Shown piece after piece: positions 21,331 to 30,368 of a stretch of DNA of 64,000 nucleotides. Below the pieces are notes generated by a model that was not told the DNA's origin, made no database searches, and was given only the letters and a program-made list of their open reading frames with translations. The translations under genes and the position numbers were made by a program. Positions within the stretch are counted from its first letter, which is position 1, and each line of letters begins with the position of its first letter. Source of the DNA: Lysobacter_K sp043738095 (GTDB lineage Bacteria > Pseudomonadota > Gammaproteobacteria > Xanthomonadales > Xanthomonadaceae); contig JAYSZI010000123.1 of assembly GCA_043738095.1 (NCBI GenBank), positions 70,396-134,395 on the forward strand. The letters are read 5' to 3'.

Positions 21331-23778
21331 ATGCGCGCGACCAATACGTCCCGGCTCAACGCCTCGCTGCTCTGCATCGCGATCAGTCTTGCGCTGGCGG
21401 GGCCAGCGGCTGCAGGTTGCAGCAACAATGCGCCGGCGACCGGCACGGTCGTTACGTGCACGCCGGCGGCGCCGAATCCGGACACGCTGGGCGTGCAGGG
21501 TTTGCCCGGTGCAACGGGTGTTCGCGTCAATGTGCAGAGCGGCGCAAGCATCTGGCCGGCCAGCGCCCCGGCGGCCATATCGGCGCAAGGCGCAGGCTGG
21601 GTCATCGACAACGCCGGTACCGTTCTCGCCACTAACTCGTTCTCGTCGTTGGGCTTCGGCGACGCTATGACGTTGCGTGGCGCCACGGTCGATAACCGCG
21701 TAGGTGCAGTGATCGGGGGAGGGTTTCGTGGCACAGGCATATTCAACACCGGTGGCGCGCTGCAACTGACCAATGCAGGCGAAATTTCGGGCGGCCGCGG
21801 GGTGCTGGTGCAGAACGCGGCATCCAGCACGGTCACAAACAGCTTGGGCGGCGTGATTTTTGGCGGTCGCGGCGGCGCGGTGGTGTTTGTGGGTAGCGAA
21901 AGCCACACCCTCAACAACTTCGGCACCATCACCGGGCGCGTCCTGTTCGATGCGGGCAATGACACTCTGCTGCTCGGGACCGGCAGCACGCTCAGCGCGG
22001 ATGCCTTTGGTGGAGCCGGGCGCAATACGCTCGTCCTGCAGGGCACGGGCACCGAGGACGCCCTGTTCACTGGATTCCAGCAGGTCGATGTCCGAGCTGA
22101 TGCGAACTGGAACCTGACTGGCACCTACGACGCGCAAGGCGCGCTGCGTACCGACGTCGGTACGGGCGCGCGACTGCAGCTTGGCGGTGTGCTGACCGCG
22201 ACGTCGCTGGAGAAGGTGGGAGCCGGCAATCTTGCGATCATGGGCGACGCGTCGGCAGTTGCCGGCGCCAACGAATTGCGTGCGGGCGCGCTGCTGCTGG
22301 ACGGACGCTTGGGCGGAAGCCTGCGCGTGGCTGCAGGCGCGCGCCTCGCCGGCACCGGAACAGCCGGGCCCGTCGTCAACGAGGGCTTGATTGACCCGGG
22401 CCAAGGCGGCATCGGCACGCTCAGCATCAACGGCAATTACACCCACGCGGCGGGTGCGACCTATCGAGTCGACATCACGCCAGCAGGCACCTCGGACCGA
22501 CTGGCGGTTGCCGGACTGGCCACCCTCAACGGCGGCAGCGTCGATGTGGTGAAGGTCAACGGTCAGTACAACGGCTCGACCAGTTACCTCATCCTGTCCA
22601 CGACCAGCGGCGTAGCGGGGCGCTTTGCGCAGCTGACGCAGAACATGCCGTTTCTCAACGTGTCCCTGTCGTATGACGCCAACAACGTCTTTCTCAATGT
22701 CGGCCGCAGCCAGACGACGTTCGGGCAGGTCTGCGACGTTGCCGATACGTGCGAGGTCGCGCGAGCGGTGGATGCCGCCAGCACCGGCGTGCTCCCGGGC
22801 AACGCGCTCGCCCCCGTTCTGGACGCGCTGAGCCTTCTCAACGTCGCCGGCGCCAACGCCGCGCTCTTGACGCTCTCGGGCCACAGCCACGCGACGTTGA
22901 CGGACATGGTCATGCAGGCCTCGACGACCATGCGCATGCCGCTCGATGCCGCGGGGGCCCCACCCCGGCGTGGGATCCGCCTGCGCGCCCATGATGAGTC
23001 CGGTGACCTGTCAGGGGGCGGGCGTGCAAGCCATGACACACGCGGGTTTGCCCTCGATTTCGATGCTGGCATTGGCGAACACGCGTGGCTTGGCGCTACG
23101 TTGTCCACGCAGCGCACGGATGGCCGCATCGGGCTAGACCGCGCGGACATCGATATGGACGGGATCGAAGGCCGCATCGGCTGGGCGGGCCCGCAGCTCC
23201 AGACATCGCTCGCATTGGGTCGCAGCGAGGCGGAGCTGTCACTCGATAGACGCATCGAAGTCGGCGCCGAGCGTCGCGTGGCGAGCAGTGCCCGTGACGC
23301 GAGCCTGGACTGGGCGCGGGGCGAGGTCGCGACACGCTTCGATGTCGGCACATGGGCGCTGCAGCCCTTCGTCGACGTGCTCCATCAGCGGATCGACGCT
23401 GGCACTGTCTCCGAGGACGTAGCGGGCGTGGGGCTGGCGGGTACGGTTTCCGATCACCGCCGTACGTCCAGTGCGCTCGGCGCGCGCGCCTCCGGGCAGT
23501 GGCAGGCCCAGGCGTGGACGTTCGAACCGATGGCCCAACTGACCTGGCGCCACGTATTGAGCGACCAGGGCGGCGATTTCTCCGGTGCGCTGGTCGGGGC
23601 ACCCGCGCAGACGTTCACCAGCCAGGGCGTGCGCGCCGACTCCGATGGCTGGCAGGCGCAACTGGCGGTGACCGCGCGGCGTGGCCCCGGGTTTGCGGGA
23701 ACCGTGGGTTACGGATTGCAGCGCGCAGCCGACGCCCGCGTACACGGCGTCAACGCCGCGTTGCGCTGGACCTGGTAG
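21331..23778 (+). CDS. Autotransporter (type Va) with beta-helix passenger
   Basis: Exported by Sec and inserted into the outer membrane by its own C-terminal barrel. The 815-residue protein has a signal peptide (about residues 1-29, ending GPAAAG), then a Gly/Asn/Thr-rich passenger (about 30-520) with beta-helix rungs such as NAGEISGGRG and NNFGTITGRV. A linker region and a 12-strand-type barrel (about 545-815) follow, ending in ALRWTW with the terminal aromatic residue needed for BAM recognition. No catalytic triad was recognised, so adhesin-like function is more likely than protease. Its position inside the T2SS operon is unusual: the stop is 3 bases before gspF. Confidence 0.88.
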   Translation: MRATNTSRLNASLLCIAISLALAGPAAAGCSNNAPATGTVVTCTPAAPNPDTLGVQGLPGATGVRVNVQSGASIWPASAPAAISAQGAGWVIDNAGTVLATNSFSSLGFGDAMTLRGATVDNRVGAVIGGGFRGTGIFNTGGALQLTNAGEISGGRGVLVQNAASSTVTNSLGGVIFGGRGGAVVFVGSESHTLNNFGTITGRVLFDAGNDTLLLGTGSTLSADAFGGAGRNTLVLQGTGTEDALFTGFQQVDVRADANWNLTGTYDAQGALRTDVGTGARLQLGGVLTATSLEKVGAGNLAIMGDASAVAGANELRAGALLLDGRLGGSLRVAAGARLAGTGTAGPVVNEGLIDPGQGGIGTLSINGNYTHAAGATYRVDITPAGTSDRLAVAGLATLNGGSVDVVKVNGQYNGSTSYLILSTTSGVAGRFAQLTQNMPFLNVSLSYDANNVFLNVGRSQTTFGQVCDVADTCEVARAVDAASTGVLPGNALAPVLDALSLLNVAGANAALLTLSGHSHATLTDMVMQASTTMRMPLDAAGAPPRRGIRLRAHDESGDLSGGGRASHDTRGFALDFDAGIGEHAWLGATLSTQRTDGRIGLDRADIDMDGIEGRIGWAGPQLQTSLALGRSEAELSLDRRIEVGAERRVASSARDASLDWARGEVATRFDVGTWALQPFVDVLHQRIDAGTVSEDVAGVGLAGTVSDHRRTSSALGARASGQWQAQAWTFEPMAQLTWRHVLSDQGGDFSGALVGAPAQTFTSQGVRADSDGWQAQLAVTARRGPGFAGTVGYGLQRAADARVHGVNAALRWTW

Positions 23779-23781
23779 CAG

Positions 23782-24999
23782 ATGCCTCTGTTCCACTACA
23801 AAGCGCTCAACGCGCGTGGCGAGATGCTCGACGGCCAGATGGAAGCCGCGAGCAATGCCGATGTCGTGCAGCGACTGCAGGAACAAGGCCATTTGCCGGT
23901 CGAGGCGCGCCTGGCGAGCGAAGGCGGCGGCGAGTCGGTATGGAAAAGCCTGTTCAAGCCCAAGCCTTTTGCCGGCGAGCGGTTGGTGCAGTTCACCCAG
24001 CAACTGGCGACACTCCTCGGCGCCGGCCAACCGCTTGATCGCGCGCTGACGATCCTGCTGGAACTGCCCGAAGACGAAGCCGCCAAACGCACCCTCACCG
24101 ACGTGCGCGACGCGGTGCGCGGCGGCAGCGCGCTGTCGACCGCGCTGGAGCGTCAGCACGGCACGTTTTCGCGGCTGTACATCAACATGGTGCGTGCGGG
24201 CGAGGCCGGCGGCAGCATGCACGAGACGCTGGCGCGGCTGGCCGAGTACCTCGAACGCGCGCGCGCGCTGCAGGGTCGGGTGGTCAACGCGCTGATCTAC
24301 CCGGCGATCCTGCTGGTGATGGTCGGCCTGAGCCTGCTGTTCCTGCTCGGCTACGTGGTGCCGCAGTTCGCGCTGATGTACGAGAGCCTCGACGCCGAAC
24401 TGCCGTTGTTCACCAAGATCGTGCTCGGCGCTGGCTTGGCCGTGCGCGATTACTGGATCGTGCTGGTGGCGGTGCCGGCGCTGGCGTTGTGGTGGTTCGA
24501 TCGCAAGCGCCGCGACCCGGTGTTCCGTGAGGCATTCGATGGCTGGCTGCTGCGGCGCAAGTTCGCCGGCGCGCTGGTGGCCAAGATCGAGACTGCACGG
24601 CTGGCGCGCACGCTCGGCACGCTGGTGCGCAATGGCGTGCCGCTGCTGACCGCGCTCGGCATCGGTCGCAACGTCCTTGGCAATCGCGTGCTCGCCGCCG
24701 ATGTCGAGGCGGCCGCAAACGAAGTCAAAAACGGCGTGGCACTGTCGACTGCGCTCGCGCGGGGCAAGCGCTTCCCGCGGCTGGCATTGCAGATGATTCA
24801 GGTCGGCGAGGAGTCCGGCGCGCTCGACGCGATGCTGGTCAAGACCGCGGAGACCTTTGAGCAGGAAACCTCGCTGGCGCTGGATCGCATGCTCGCCGCG
24901 CTGGTGCCGATCGTGACCGTGGTGCTCGCGGGGATGGTCGGCATCGTGGTGATGTCGGTGCTGACACCGCTGTACGACCTGACCAACTCGATTGGGTGA
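23782..24999 (+). CDS. gspF: Type II secretion inner-membrane platform protein GspF
   Basis: Polytopic platform protein of the T2SS assembly machine. The 405-residue protein starts MPLFHYKALNARGEMLDG and holds two T2SSF domains (about residues 65-190 and 265-390), with membrane segments near 165-190, 215-235 and at the C terminus (LVPIVTVVLAGMVGIVVMSVL). The motif FTQQLATLLGAGQPLDRAL is typical. Its ATG is 3 bases after the autotransporter stop, so its translation is probably coupled to that gene rather than to gspE. Confidence 0.95.
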   Translation: MPLFHYKALNARGEMLDGQMEAASNADVVQRLQEQGHLPVEARLASEGGGESVWKSLFKPKPFAGERLVQFTQQLATLLGAGQPLDRALTILLELPEDEAAKRTLTDVRDAVRGGSALSTALERQHGTFSRLYINMVRAGEAGGSMHETLARLAEYLERARALQGRVVNALIYPAILLVMVGLSLLFLLGYVVPQFALMYESLDAELPLFTKIVLGAGLAVRDYWIVLVAVPALALWWFDRKRRDPVFREAFDGWLLRRKFAGALVAKIETARLARTLGTLVRNGVPLLTALGIGRNVLGNRVLAADVEAAANEVKNGVALSTALARGKRFPRLALQMIQVGEESGALDAMLVKTAETFEQETSLALDRMLAALVPIVTVVLAGMVGIVVMSVLTPLYDLTNSIG

Positions 25000-25005
25000 G
25001 GACAA

Positions 25006-25235
25006 GCGCTTGCGAGCCCTCGCTCGCGCGTGTCCGAACGCCCGAAGCCGGAAGCGCAGGGCTAGGCGGCTTAGCGAGCAGGAGTATGGGCGAACCTAGC
25101 CGCAGGGCTGTTTGCGAGCGACAGACTGGCGCTTGCGCGAACGCCCGAAGCTGGAAACGCAGGGTCGGAGCGGCTTGGTGAGTAAGCCGTTTGGTGAGTA
25201 AACCGAATGTGCGAACTCAGCCGCGGTGTCGCTTG
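25006..25235. repeat. Two decayed tandem repeat copies in the gspF-gspG gap
   Basis: Copy 1 (about 25006-25128) and copy 2 (about 25129-25235) share gcgcttgcg, cgaacgcccgaag, ggaa(g/a)cgcaggg, gcggctt and a gcgaac(ct/tc)agccgc tail, with substitutions and indels. The rest of the 457-base gap (25236-25456) is without a recognised feature. A gap of this size is unusual inside a gsp operon, and no coding sequence fits it. Confidence 0.6.
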
Positions 25236-25456
25236 TCGCCGGGCTTGTGCCGATGCAGTTCAGGGACCGTTGCGGGAATCTTTCGACCATCGTTGTGACC
25301 GCAAACCCCTGACTGGCCGCGTTTGAACAGAATTTTCCCCACCTGATGTTGAACTGACGGCTGCAGACAAAGTCCAACGCGCACGGCAAGATCAAGCTCA
25401 AATGCCCGCGTCCGCGGTACCAGAAACATCCATGCCCCCGACTTCCGGACCCCACC

Positions 25457-25891
25457 ATGCGCAATCGCCGTTCCCTGACCCGTTCCCCCTCCGCTGCCAA
25501 TCAGCGCGGCATGAGCCTGATCGAGATCATCATCGTGATCGTGTTGATCGGCGCGGTGCTGACGTTCGTCGGCAGCCGCGTACTCGGTGGCGCCGACCGC
25601 GCCAAGGCGAACCTCGCCAAATCCCAGGCGACTACGCTCGCGCAGAAGATCGAACAGTTCCAGATGGACACAGGGCGCCTGCCCAGCGCGCTAGACGAAC
25701 TCGCCAGTGAACCCGCCGGCGCGCCTGGCTGGCTCGGGCCGTATGCCAAAGCCACCGAACTCAAGGACCCGTGGGGCAATGCGATTGAATACCGGGCGCC
25801 GGGTGAAGCCGGCCCGTTCGATCTGGTGATCCTGGGCAAGGACGGCAAGGTTGGCGGCAGCAGTTATGACAGCGACGTCCGGTACGAATAA
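25457..25891 (+). CDS. gspG: Major pseudopilin GspG
   Basis: Main subunit of the T2SS pseudopilus. The 144-residue precursor has a basic leader of 18 residues ending in Gly, then the prepilin peptidase site G^MSLIE and the hydrophobic helix IIIVIVLIGAVLTFV. The C-terminal part has the GspG pattern LKDPWGNAIEYRAPGEAGPFDLVILGKDGKVGG (shown only in part by key residues DPWG and YRxPGxxGPFD) with the acidic calcium-binding loop region at the end. The leader is longer than the usual 6-8 residues. Confidence 0.95.
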   Translation: MRNRRSLTRSPSAANQRGMSLIEIIIVIVLIGAVLTFVGSRVLGGADRAKANLAKSQATTLAQKIEQFQMDTGRLPSALDELASEPAGAPGWLGPYAKATELKDPWGNAIEYRAPGEAGPFDLVILGKDGKVGGSSYDSDVRYE

Positions 25892-25921
25892 GACCGCGAA
25901 ATAAGCGCCAGGCCGCGCCGC

Positions 25922-26398
25922 ATGGTTCGATCGAGCTACGAACGCAGGCGCCTGGCGCGCGGTGTTTCCTTGCTGGAGATGCTGCTTGTGGTGGCTCTGA
26001 TCGCTGCCGTCAGCGTGCTCGCCGCAGCAGCACTCAGTGGCGGCATTGGCGGCGTGCAGTTGCGCGGCAGCGCGAAGGAAATCGCTGCGCAACTGCGCTA
26101 TACGCGCGTGCAGGCGATCACCACCGGTGAGCCGCAGACGTTTGTAATCGATCCGCAAGCGCACACCTGGCAGGCGCCGAACGGACGCAAGGGCGAGATC
26201 CCGCCCGACCTGCGCATCGTGTTTATCGGCGCGCGTCAGCTGCAACCGTCGCGCGGCGAGGGCGCGATTCAGTTTTTCGCCGATGGCGCCTCCACTGGCG
26301 GACGGGTCCAGGTCAGCCTCAAGCGCGCGGCATGGAACATCGACGTGGCCTGGCTGACCGGGCAGGTCAAGCTGCGGCGCGTCGAGGCAATGCAATGA
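25922..26398 (+). CDS. gspH: Minor pseudopilin GspH
   Basis: Minor pseudopilin of the T2SS. The 158-residue protein has the cleavage site G^VSLLEM (Glu at +5) followed by LLVVALIAAVSVLAAAAL and the GspH beta domain (RGSAKEIAAQLRYTRVQAITT, IQFFADGASTGGRV). The FFADG/S-GG pattern near the C terminus is typical of GspH/FimT. The stop overlaps the gspI ATG. Confidence 0.92.
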   Translation: MVRSSYERRRLARGVSLLEMLLVVALIAAVSVLAAAALSGGIGGVQLRGSAKEIAAQLRYTRVQAITTGEPQTFVIDPQAHTWQAPNGRKGEIPPDLRIVFIGARQLQPSRGEGAIQFFADGASTGGRVQVSLKRAAWNIDVAWLTGQVKLRRVEAMQ

Positions 26399-26871
26399 GG
26401 CCTGTCCGTCGTCGGTCCGGCAATACGGCGATGCGGGGAGGGCCCCTATCGCCACGCGCGCAGCGTGGCTACTCGCTGATCGAAGTGATCGTCGCGTTCG
26501 CACTACTCGCGCTCGCGCTGACCTTGTTGCTGGGCACGTTGTCGGGCGCGGCGCGGCAGGTGCGCTGGTCGAGCGACGCCGGGCGCGCGGCACTGCATGC
26601 GCAGTCGTTGCTGGACCAGGTCGGGGTCGGCGAAGCGATCGCACCGGGGCAGCGCGACGGCGAGTTCGACGAGGGCCGTTATCGCTGGAATCTGGCGATC
26701 ACGCCGTGGACCGACCCCGCGTTGCCGCCTCCGGCCATGGTCGATCCCGCCGCGCCGCGGCTGCTGGAACTGACGTTGTCGGTGCAATGGGGCGACGGCC
26801 GCCCCGGCCAGCAACTGCGCTTGCGGACGCTGCGGTTGGCGGCCGCCAATCTTCAGGCGGTGCTGCCATGA
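26395..26871 (+). CDS. gspI: Minor pseudopilin GspI
   Basis: Tip-complex pseudopilin. The 158-residue protein begins MRPVRRRSGN at 26395, with an ATGA overlap to gspH. The 24-residue basic leader ends at G^YSLIEVIVAFALLALALT. The soluble part has WSSDAGRAALHAQSLLDQVG and a C-terminal beta region ending in LQAVLP. It probably forms the tip with GspJ and GspK. Confidence 0.88.
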   Translation: MRPVRRRSGNTAMRGGPLSPRAQRGYSLIEVIVAFALLALALTLLLGTLSGAARQVRWSSDAGRAALHAQSLLDQVGVGEAIAPGQRDGEFDEGRYRWNLAITPWTDPALPPPAMVDPAAPRLLELTLSVQWGDGRPGQQLRLRTLRLAAANLQAVLP

Positions 26872-27638
26872 GTGCGGCGATGTCTGGCCCCGGAGTACGT
26901 CCGCAATCGCGCGCGGTGGCGGGGCGCGCGTGCGGCGCCTGTCGTAACACTGCGGCCACTGGGCGTGCCCGCGTCGCGGCCAGCCACCCCGCCGGCAGAG
27001 CCGCCAAGGCGGCCGGTTTCACCCTCATTGAGGTGTTGCTGGCGACGGTGTTGCTCGCTGCGGGTCTGGCGCTCGCGTTCGCGACCCTGGTCGCGGCGAC
27101 CAAGACTGCGCAGCGCGGTGAGGCCATCGCCGAGCACAGCGAGCGCGTGCGCGCGGTCGAGAGTTTCCTGCGCAAGCGCATCGCCGCTACCCGGGCGGTG
27201 CCGTTCGCGACCGACTCGGCCACGTCGCTGCCCCAGCGCTTTATCGGCGAGCCCGATCGCATGCGGTTTGTGGCCGACTTGCCGGACTACCTCGGCCGCG
27301 GCGGCCCCTACCTGCACGACATCGCGATCGAGTCGGATGGCGACGACAGTCGCATCACCGTCGCCCTGGTGCAGGTGCTGGCCGGTGTGCAAGTCGAAGA
27401 GTCCGAGCCGCGGCCGCCGGAGTTGCTGATCGACGGCCTGAAATCTGCGCGTTTCCGCTACCGCGCGCTCGGCGATGACAACGCATTGGGCGAGTGGAGT
27501 GACCGCTGGGAGACCGTCGAGCAACTGCCGTTGCTGGTCGAGGTCACGCTCACCGATGGCAACGACCAGCAGTGGCCGCCGCTGGTCGTGGCGCTGCGAT
27601 TGGCGGGAAGCCACAGCCGCGGCAGCGAGGTGCTCTGA
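26868..27638 (+). CDS. gspJ: Minor pseudopilin GspJ
   Basis: Tip-complex pseudopilin. The 256-residue protein starts at the ATG overlapping the gspI stop. The leader is unusually long (about 46 residues, rich in Ala/Arg) before the site G^FTLIEVLLATVLLAAGLAL, so the true start could be later, though no good alternative with a ribosome binding site is seen. The soluble domain has ESFLRKRIAATR and WSDRWETVEQLPLLVEV, the GspJ pattern. Confidence 0.88.
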   Translation: MSAAMSGPGVRPQSRAVAGRACGACRNTAATGRARVAASHPAGRAAKAAGFTLIEVLLATVLLAAGLALAFATLVAATKTAQRGEAIAEHSERVRAVESFLRKRIAATRAVPFATDSATSLPQRFIGEPDRMRFVADLPDYLGRGGPYLHDIAIESDGDDSRITVALVQVLAGVQVEESEPRPPELLIDGLKSARFRYRALGDDNALGEWSDRWETVEQLPLLVEVTLTDGNDQQWPPLVVALRLAGSHSRGSEVL

Positions 27639-28540
27639 TGCGGGCGATGCCGACTTGCCCGCCTGCTCGTACACGCGGCGCGGCGCTGTTGCTGGTGTTG
27701 TGGCTGATCGTGCTGCTGACGGCACTGGTAGGGGGTTTCGCCTTGCTGGCGCGTGTTGAAGGATTGCAGGGCCGCGCGTTGACGCGTGGCATGGTTGCCG
27801 ACAACGCCGCACGCGCCGGGATCGAATACGCATTGACCCGCGTTGCCTTGACCGATCCGCGCCAGCAATGGCGCGCCGACGGGCGCCCCTATCAGTGGCG
27901 CTTCGCGGACGCCGAAGTCGAAGTCAGCCTAGTCGACGAGGACGGCAAACTCGACATCAATCAGGCCGACGTCCCCTTGCTTGGGGCTCTATTGCGCGCG
28001 GTGGGTGTCGAACAGGGTCAGGCGGAGCGCTTGGCGGCGGCGATCGCCGATTGGCGCGATACGGACCAGCTGACCCAGCCCGCGGGCGGCGGCGAGGATC
28101 CGGATTACGCCAGCGCGGGCTTGCCGTACGGCGCCAAGGATGCGGAGTTCGAAAGCATCGCTGAGCTGCAGCAGGTGCTGGGGTTCACCCCGCCGGTCTA
28201 CGCCCTGCTGGCACCGCACATCACCGTGTTCAGTGGTCGCGCGCAACCCGAACCGACGTTCGCGTCAGCCGAAGTGCTCACTGCCTTGGGCATGAATGGA
28301 CAAGACCTGATCGCGCAGCGGCGACGCTGGGATCCGGCGACCGGCCAGCCCGCGCCGGGGGTACCTGGTGGCCGGCCGCTGAGCGCCAGCACGAGCGGCA
28401 CGTATAGTATCGACAGCCGTGCCCGGCTCGCTGATGGCCGTGTCGCGGTTTTGCGGGTCGTGGTGCGCGCGGGTGGCAATGCGATGCCAGGCATGGCCTA
28501 CACAGCGCTGCGATGGGAGGAGGGGGTTGCACCACGATGA
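27638..28540 (+). CDS. gspK: Minor pseudopilin GspK
   Basis: Large tip pseudopilin that blocks further subunit addition and binds calcium. The 300-residue protein has a 14-residue leader ending in Gly, then AALLLVLWLIVLLTALVG, without the +5 Glu, as is usual for GspK. The globular domain follows with VSLVDEDGKLDINQAD, IADWRDTDQLTQPAGGGEDPDY (key residues WRDxD and GxEDxxY) and YGAKDAEFESIAELQQVLG. It overlaps gspJ by one base and gspL by four. Confidence 0.93.
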   Translation: MRAMPTCPPARTRGAALLLVLWLIVLLTALVGGFALLARVEGLQGRALTRGMVADNAARAGIEYALTRVALTDPRQQWRADGRPYQWRFADAEVEVSLVDEDGKLDINQADVPLLGALLRAVGVEQGQAERLAAAIADWRDTDQLTQPAGGGEDPDYASAGLPYGAKDAEFESIAELQQVLGFTPPVYALLAPHITVFSGRAQPEPTFASAEVLTALGMNGQDLIAQRRRWDPATGQPAPGVPGGRPLSASTSGTYSIDSRARLADGRVAVLRVVVRAGGNAMPGMAYTALRWEEGVAPR

Positions 28541-29727
28541 CTGTGCTTGATGCCAACCGGCTGCGTGATCGGTTCGGGCGCCTTGGGGCCCGGCTTGGCC
28601 CCGGCGCGGGCGGCGTGTCCCGCGGCTTGCTCGCGTGGTGGGGCCAGGCCCTGGCCGCGTGGCTGCCCTTGCGCGTGCGCCAGGCGCTCGGCATGGACCG
28701 TGGCCGCCTGTTGCTGCAGGTCGAAGGCGACGCCGTGCAGCTGCGGCTGCAGCAGGGCAACGCGGTTCGCGATCTCGGCCACCTCCCGGGCCTGGCGGAA
28801 GGCCCCGACCCCGTAGCCCCAGCGATGGGCCAAACCCCGCCGGACCCACTCGCGCCGGTGCTCGGTCCAAGCATCGCCGACCTGCCGCGCTGGCTGCTGC
28901 TGCCGGCATCGACCAGCCTGCGACGCCGCCTACCGTTGCCGGCGGCCGCCGCCGAGCGCCTGCGCGACGTCGTCGGGTTCGAAATCGATCGGCAAACGCC
29001 GTTCAGCGCCGACGCGGTCGCGTTCGATGCGCGTGTGCTCGGACGCCGCGACAGCGATGGCCTGCTAGATGTCGAACTTGTGGCGGTGCCGCTGAGCGCG
29101 CTCGACCCGCAACTGCTCGCACTCGGACCACTGGCCACGACCCTGGCTGGCGTCGACGTCGCAGCCGGCGATGGTGGCCCGCTCGGGGTCAACCTGTTGC
29201 CACTGGCCCAGCGCAGCCGGCACGCCAACACCTGGCGGGGATGGAATGCGGCGTTGGCCGCCATCGCGTTGATCGCCGTCGCTGCCCTGCTATGGCAACT
29301 GCTGGACAACCGCCGCGCTGCCGCCGACGCGTTCGAGCAGTCGCTGGCCAAGCGTGCCGGGCCCGCAAGCCGCGCTGCAGCGCAGCGGCAGCAATTGCTC
29401 GGACTGATCGAGGGCCAGGCGTTTCTGGATTCCGCCCGCGCCGCGCGTCCGACGGCGGTGGAAATTTTCGACGAACTCAGCCGCCGCCTGCCCGACGGCA
29501 CGTATCTGGAAAAGCTCGAGATCGCAGACGACCGCCTGACCCTGATCGGTCTGAGCAATGAGGCCGCCGCGCTGGTCGGGCGCCTACAGGGGTCCACGCT
29601 GTGGCGCCTGCCGGCGCTGGCGGGCGCCTTGCAGCCTGATCCGGCCAGTGGCCGCGACCGCTTCACCCTGGTCGCCGAACTTGCCCCGGCCACGCCGGCG
29701 GCCAAGCCAATGCGGGGCACCCCGTGA
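28537..29727 (+). CDS. gspL: Type II secretion inner-membrane protein GspL
   Basis: Links the GspE ATPase to the inner-membrane platform. The 396-residue protein has a cytoplasmic actin-like domain that is reduced and divergent compared with the Vibrio type. It includes WLLLPASTSLRRRLPLPAAA, REVVGFEIDRQTPF-like sequence (seen as VVGFEIDRQTPFSADAV) and one membrane helix near residues 240-260 (ALAAIALIAVAALLW). The periplasmic PilN/ferredoxin-like domain contains IFDELSRRLPDGTYLEKLE. The order K-L-M with overlaps confirms the call. Confidence 0.88.
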   Translation: MTVLDANRLRDRFGRLGARLGPGAGGVSRGLLAWWGQALAAWLPLRVRQALGMDRGRLLLQVEGDAVQLRLQQGNAVRDLGHLPGLAEGPDPVAPAMGQTPPDPLAPVLGPSIADLPRWLLLPASTSLRRRLPLPAAAAERLRDVVGFEIDRQTPFSADAVAFDARVLGRRDSDGLLDVELVAVPLSALDPQLLALGPLATTLAGVDVAAGDGGPLGVNLLPLAQRSRHANTWRGWNAALAAIALIAVAALLWQLLDNRRAAADAFEQSLAKRAGPASRAAAQRQQLLGLIEGQAFLDSARAARPTAVEIFDELSRRLPDGTYLEKLEIADDRLTLIGLSNEAAALVGRLQGSTLWRLPALAGALQPDPASGRDRFTLVAELAPATPAAKPMRGTP

Positions 29728-30368
29728 CGCTGGTGTCCGAGCGCGACCGCTGGGTCGCCCTGGGTCTGCTGCTGGCCGCGCTGGCGCTGGTCTACGGCCT
29801 GCTGGTGCACCCGTGGTGGACGGTGCCGATGCGTGATGTCAACCAGCGCATCGACGACTTGCGCGTGCGCGACGTGCGCCTGCGCATGCAGGCCAAACAG
29901 GCACCGCAGGTGACTGCGCGGCTGACCGAAGTGATGCAGAGGCAGGCCGGCGAACCCGGCTTCCTGCCCGAAAGCAGCACCGAACTCGCCACCGCCGGTC
30001 TGGTGCAGCGCCTGGAGACCGTGGTCGGCCAGGCAAGCCCGGGCAACCGCAGCTGTGCCATCACCAATCGCTCCCCGTTGGCCGAACCGGGTCGTGAGCG
30101 CTTTGCCCGTGTCGTGGTGCAGGTGCGCCTGCGTTGCGGCAGCCCGGAGCTGGCCACGGTGCTGCATTCGCTCGAGAGCGGTGCGCCGCGCTTGTTCGTC
30201 GGCAATCTCAACGTGCTCGCGCAACGTTACTTCTTCGCGCCTGGCGCCACTTCTGGCGGCGGTAGTCGCGATGGCGGCCTCGATGTGAGTTTCGACCTGT
30301 ACGGCTATCTGCGCCCGGACGCGACCGTGCCTGCAGCCAATCGTCGCGGGGCAGCCAATGCGCGTTGA
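29724..30368 (+). CDS. gspM: Type II secretion protein GspM
   Basis: Bitopic inner-membrane partner of GspL. The 214-residue protein starts with a GTG overlapping the gspL stop. Residues 10-32 form the membrane helix (WVALGLLLAALALVYGLLVHPWW). A short coiled-coil region (IDDLRVRDVRLRMQ) and a periplasmic ferredoxin-like domain with two Cys (RSCAITN, LRCGS) follow. The long GspM type with the SLESGAPRLFVGNLNVLAQ segment is the one found in xps clusters. Confidence 0.87.
   Translation: MTLVSERDRWVALGLLLAALALVYGLLVHPWWTVPMRDVNQRIDDLRVRDVRLRMQAKQAPQVTARLTEVMQRQAGEPGFLPESSTELATAGLVQRLETVVGQASPGNRSCAITNRSPLAEPGRERFARVVVQVRLRCGSPELATVLHSLESGAPRLFVGNLNVLAQRYFFAPGATSGGGSRDGGLDVSFDLYGYLRPDATVPAANRRGAANAR

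Noticed and set aside
25006..25235. Possible tRNA or integron attC site in the gspF-gspG gap
   Set aside because: No cloverleaf, no T-loop gttcgaatc motif and no attC core ends; two decayed repeat copies explain it better.
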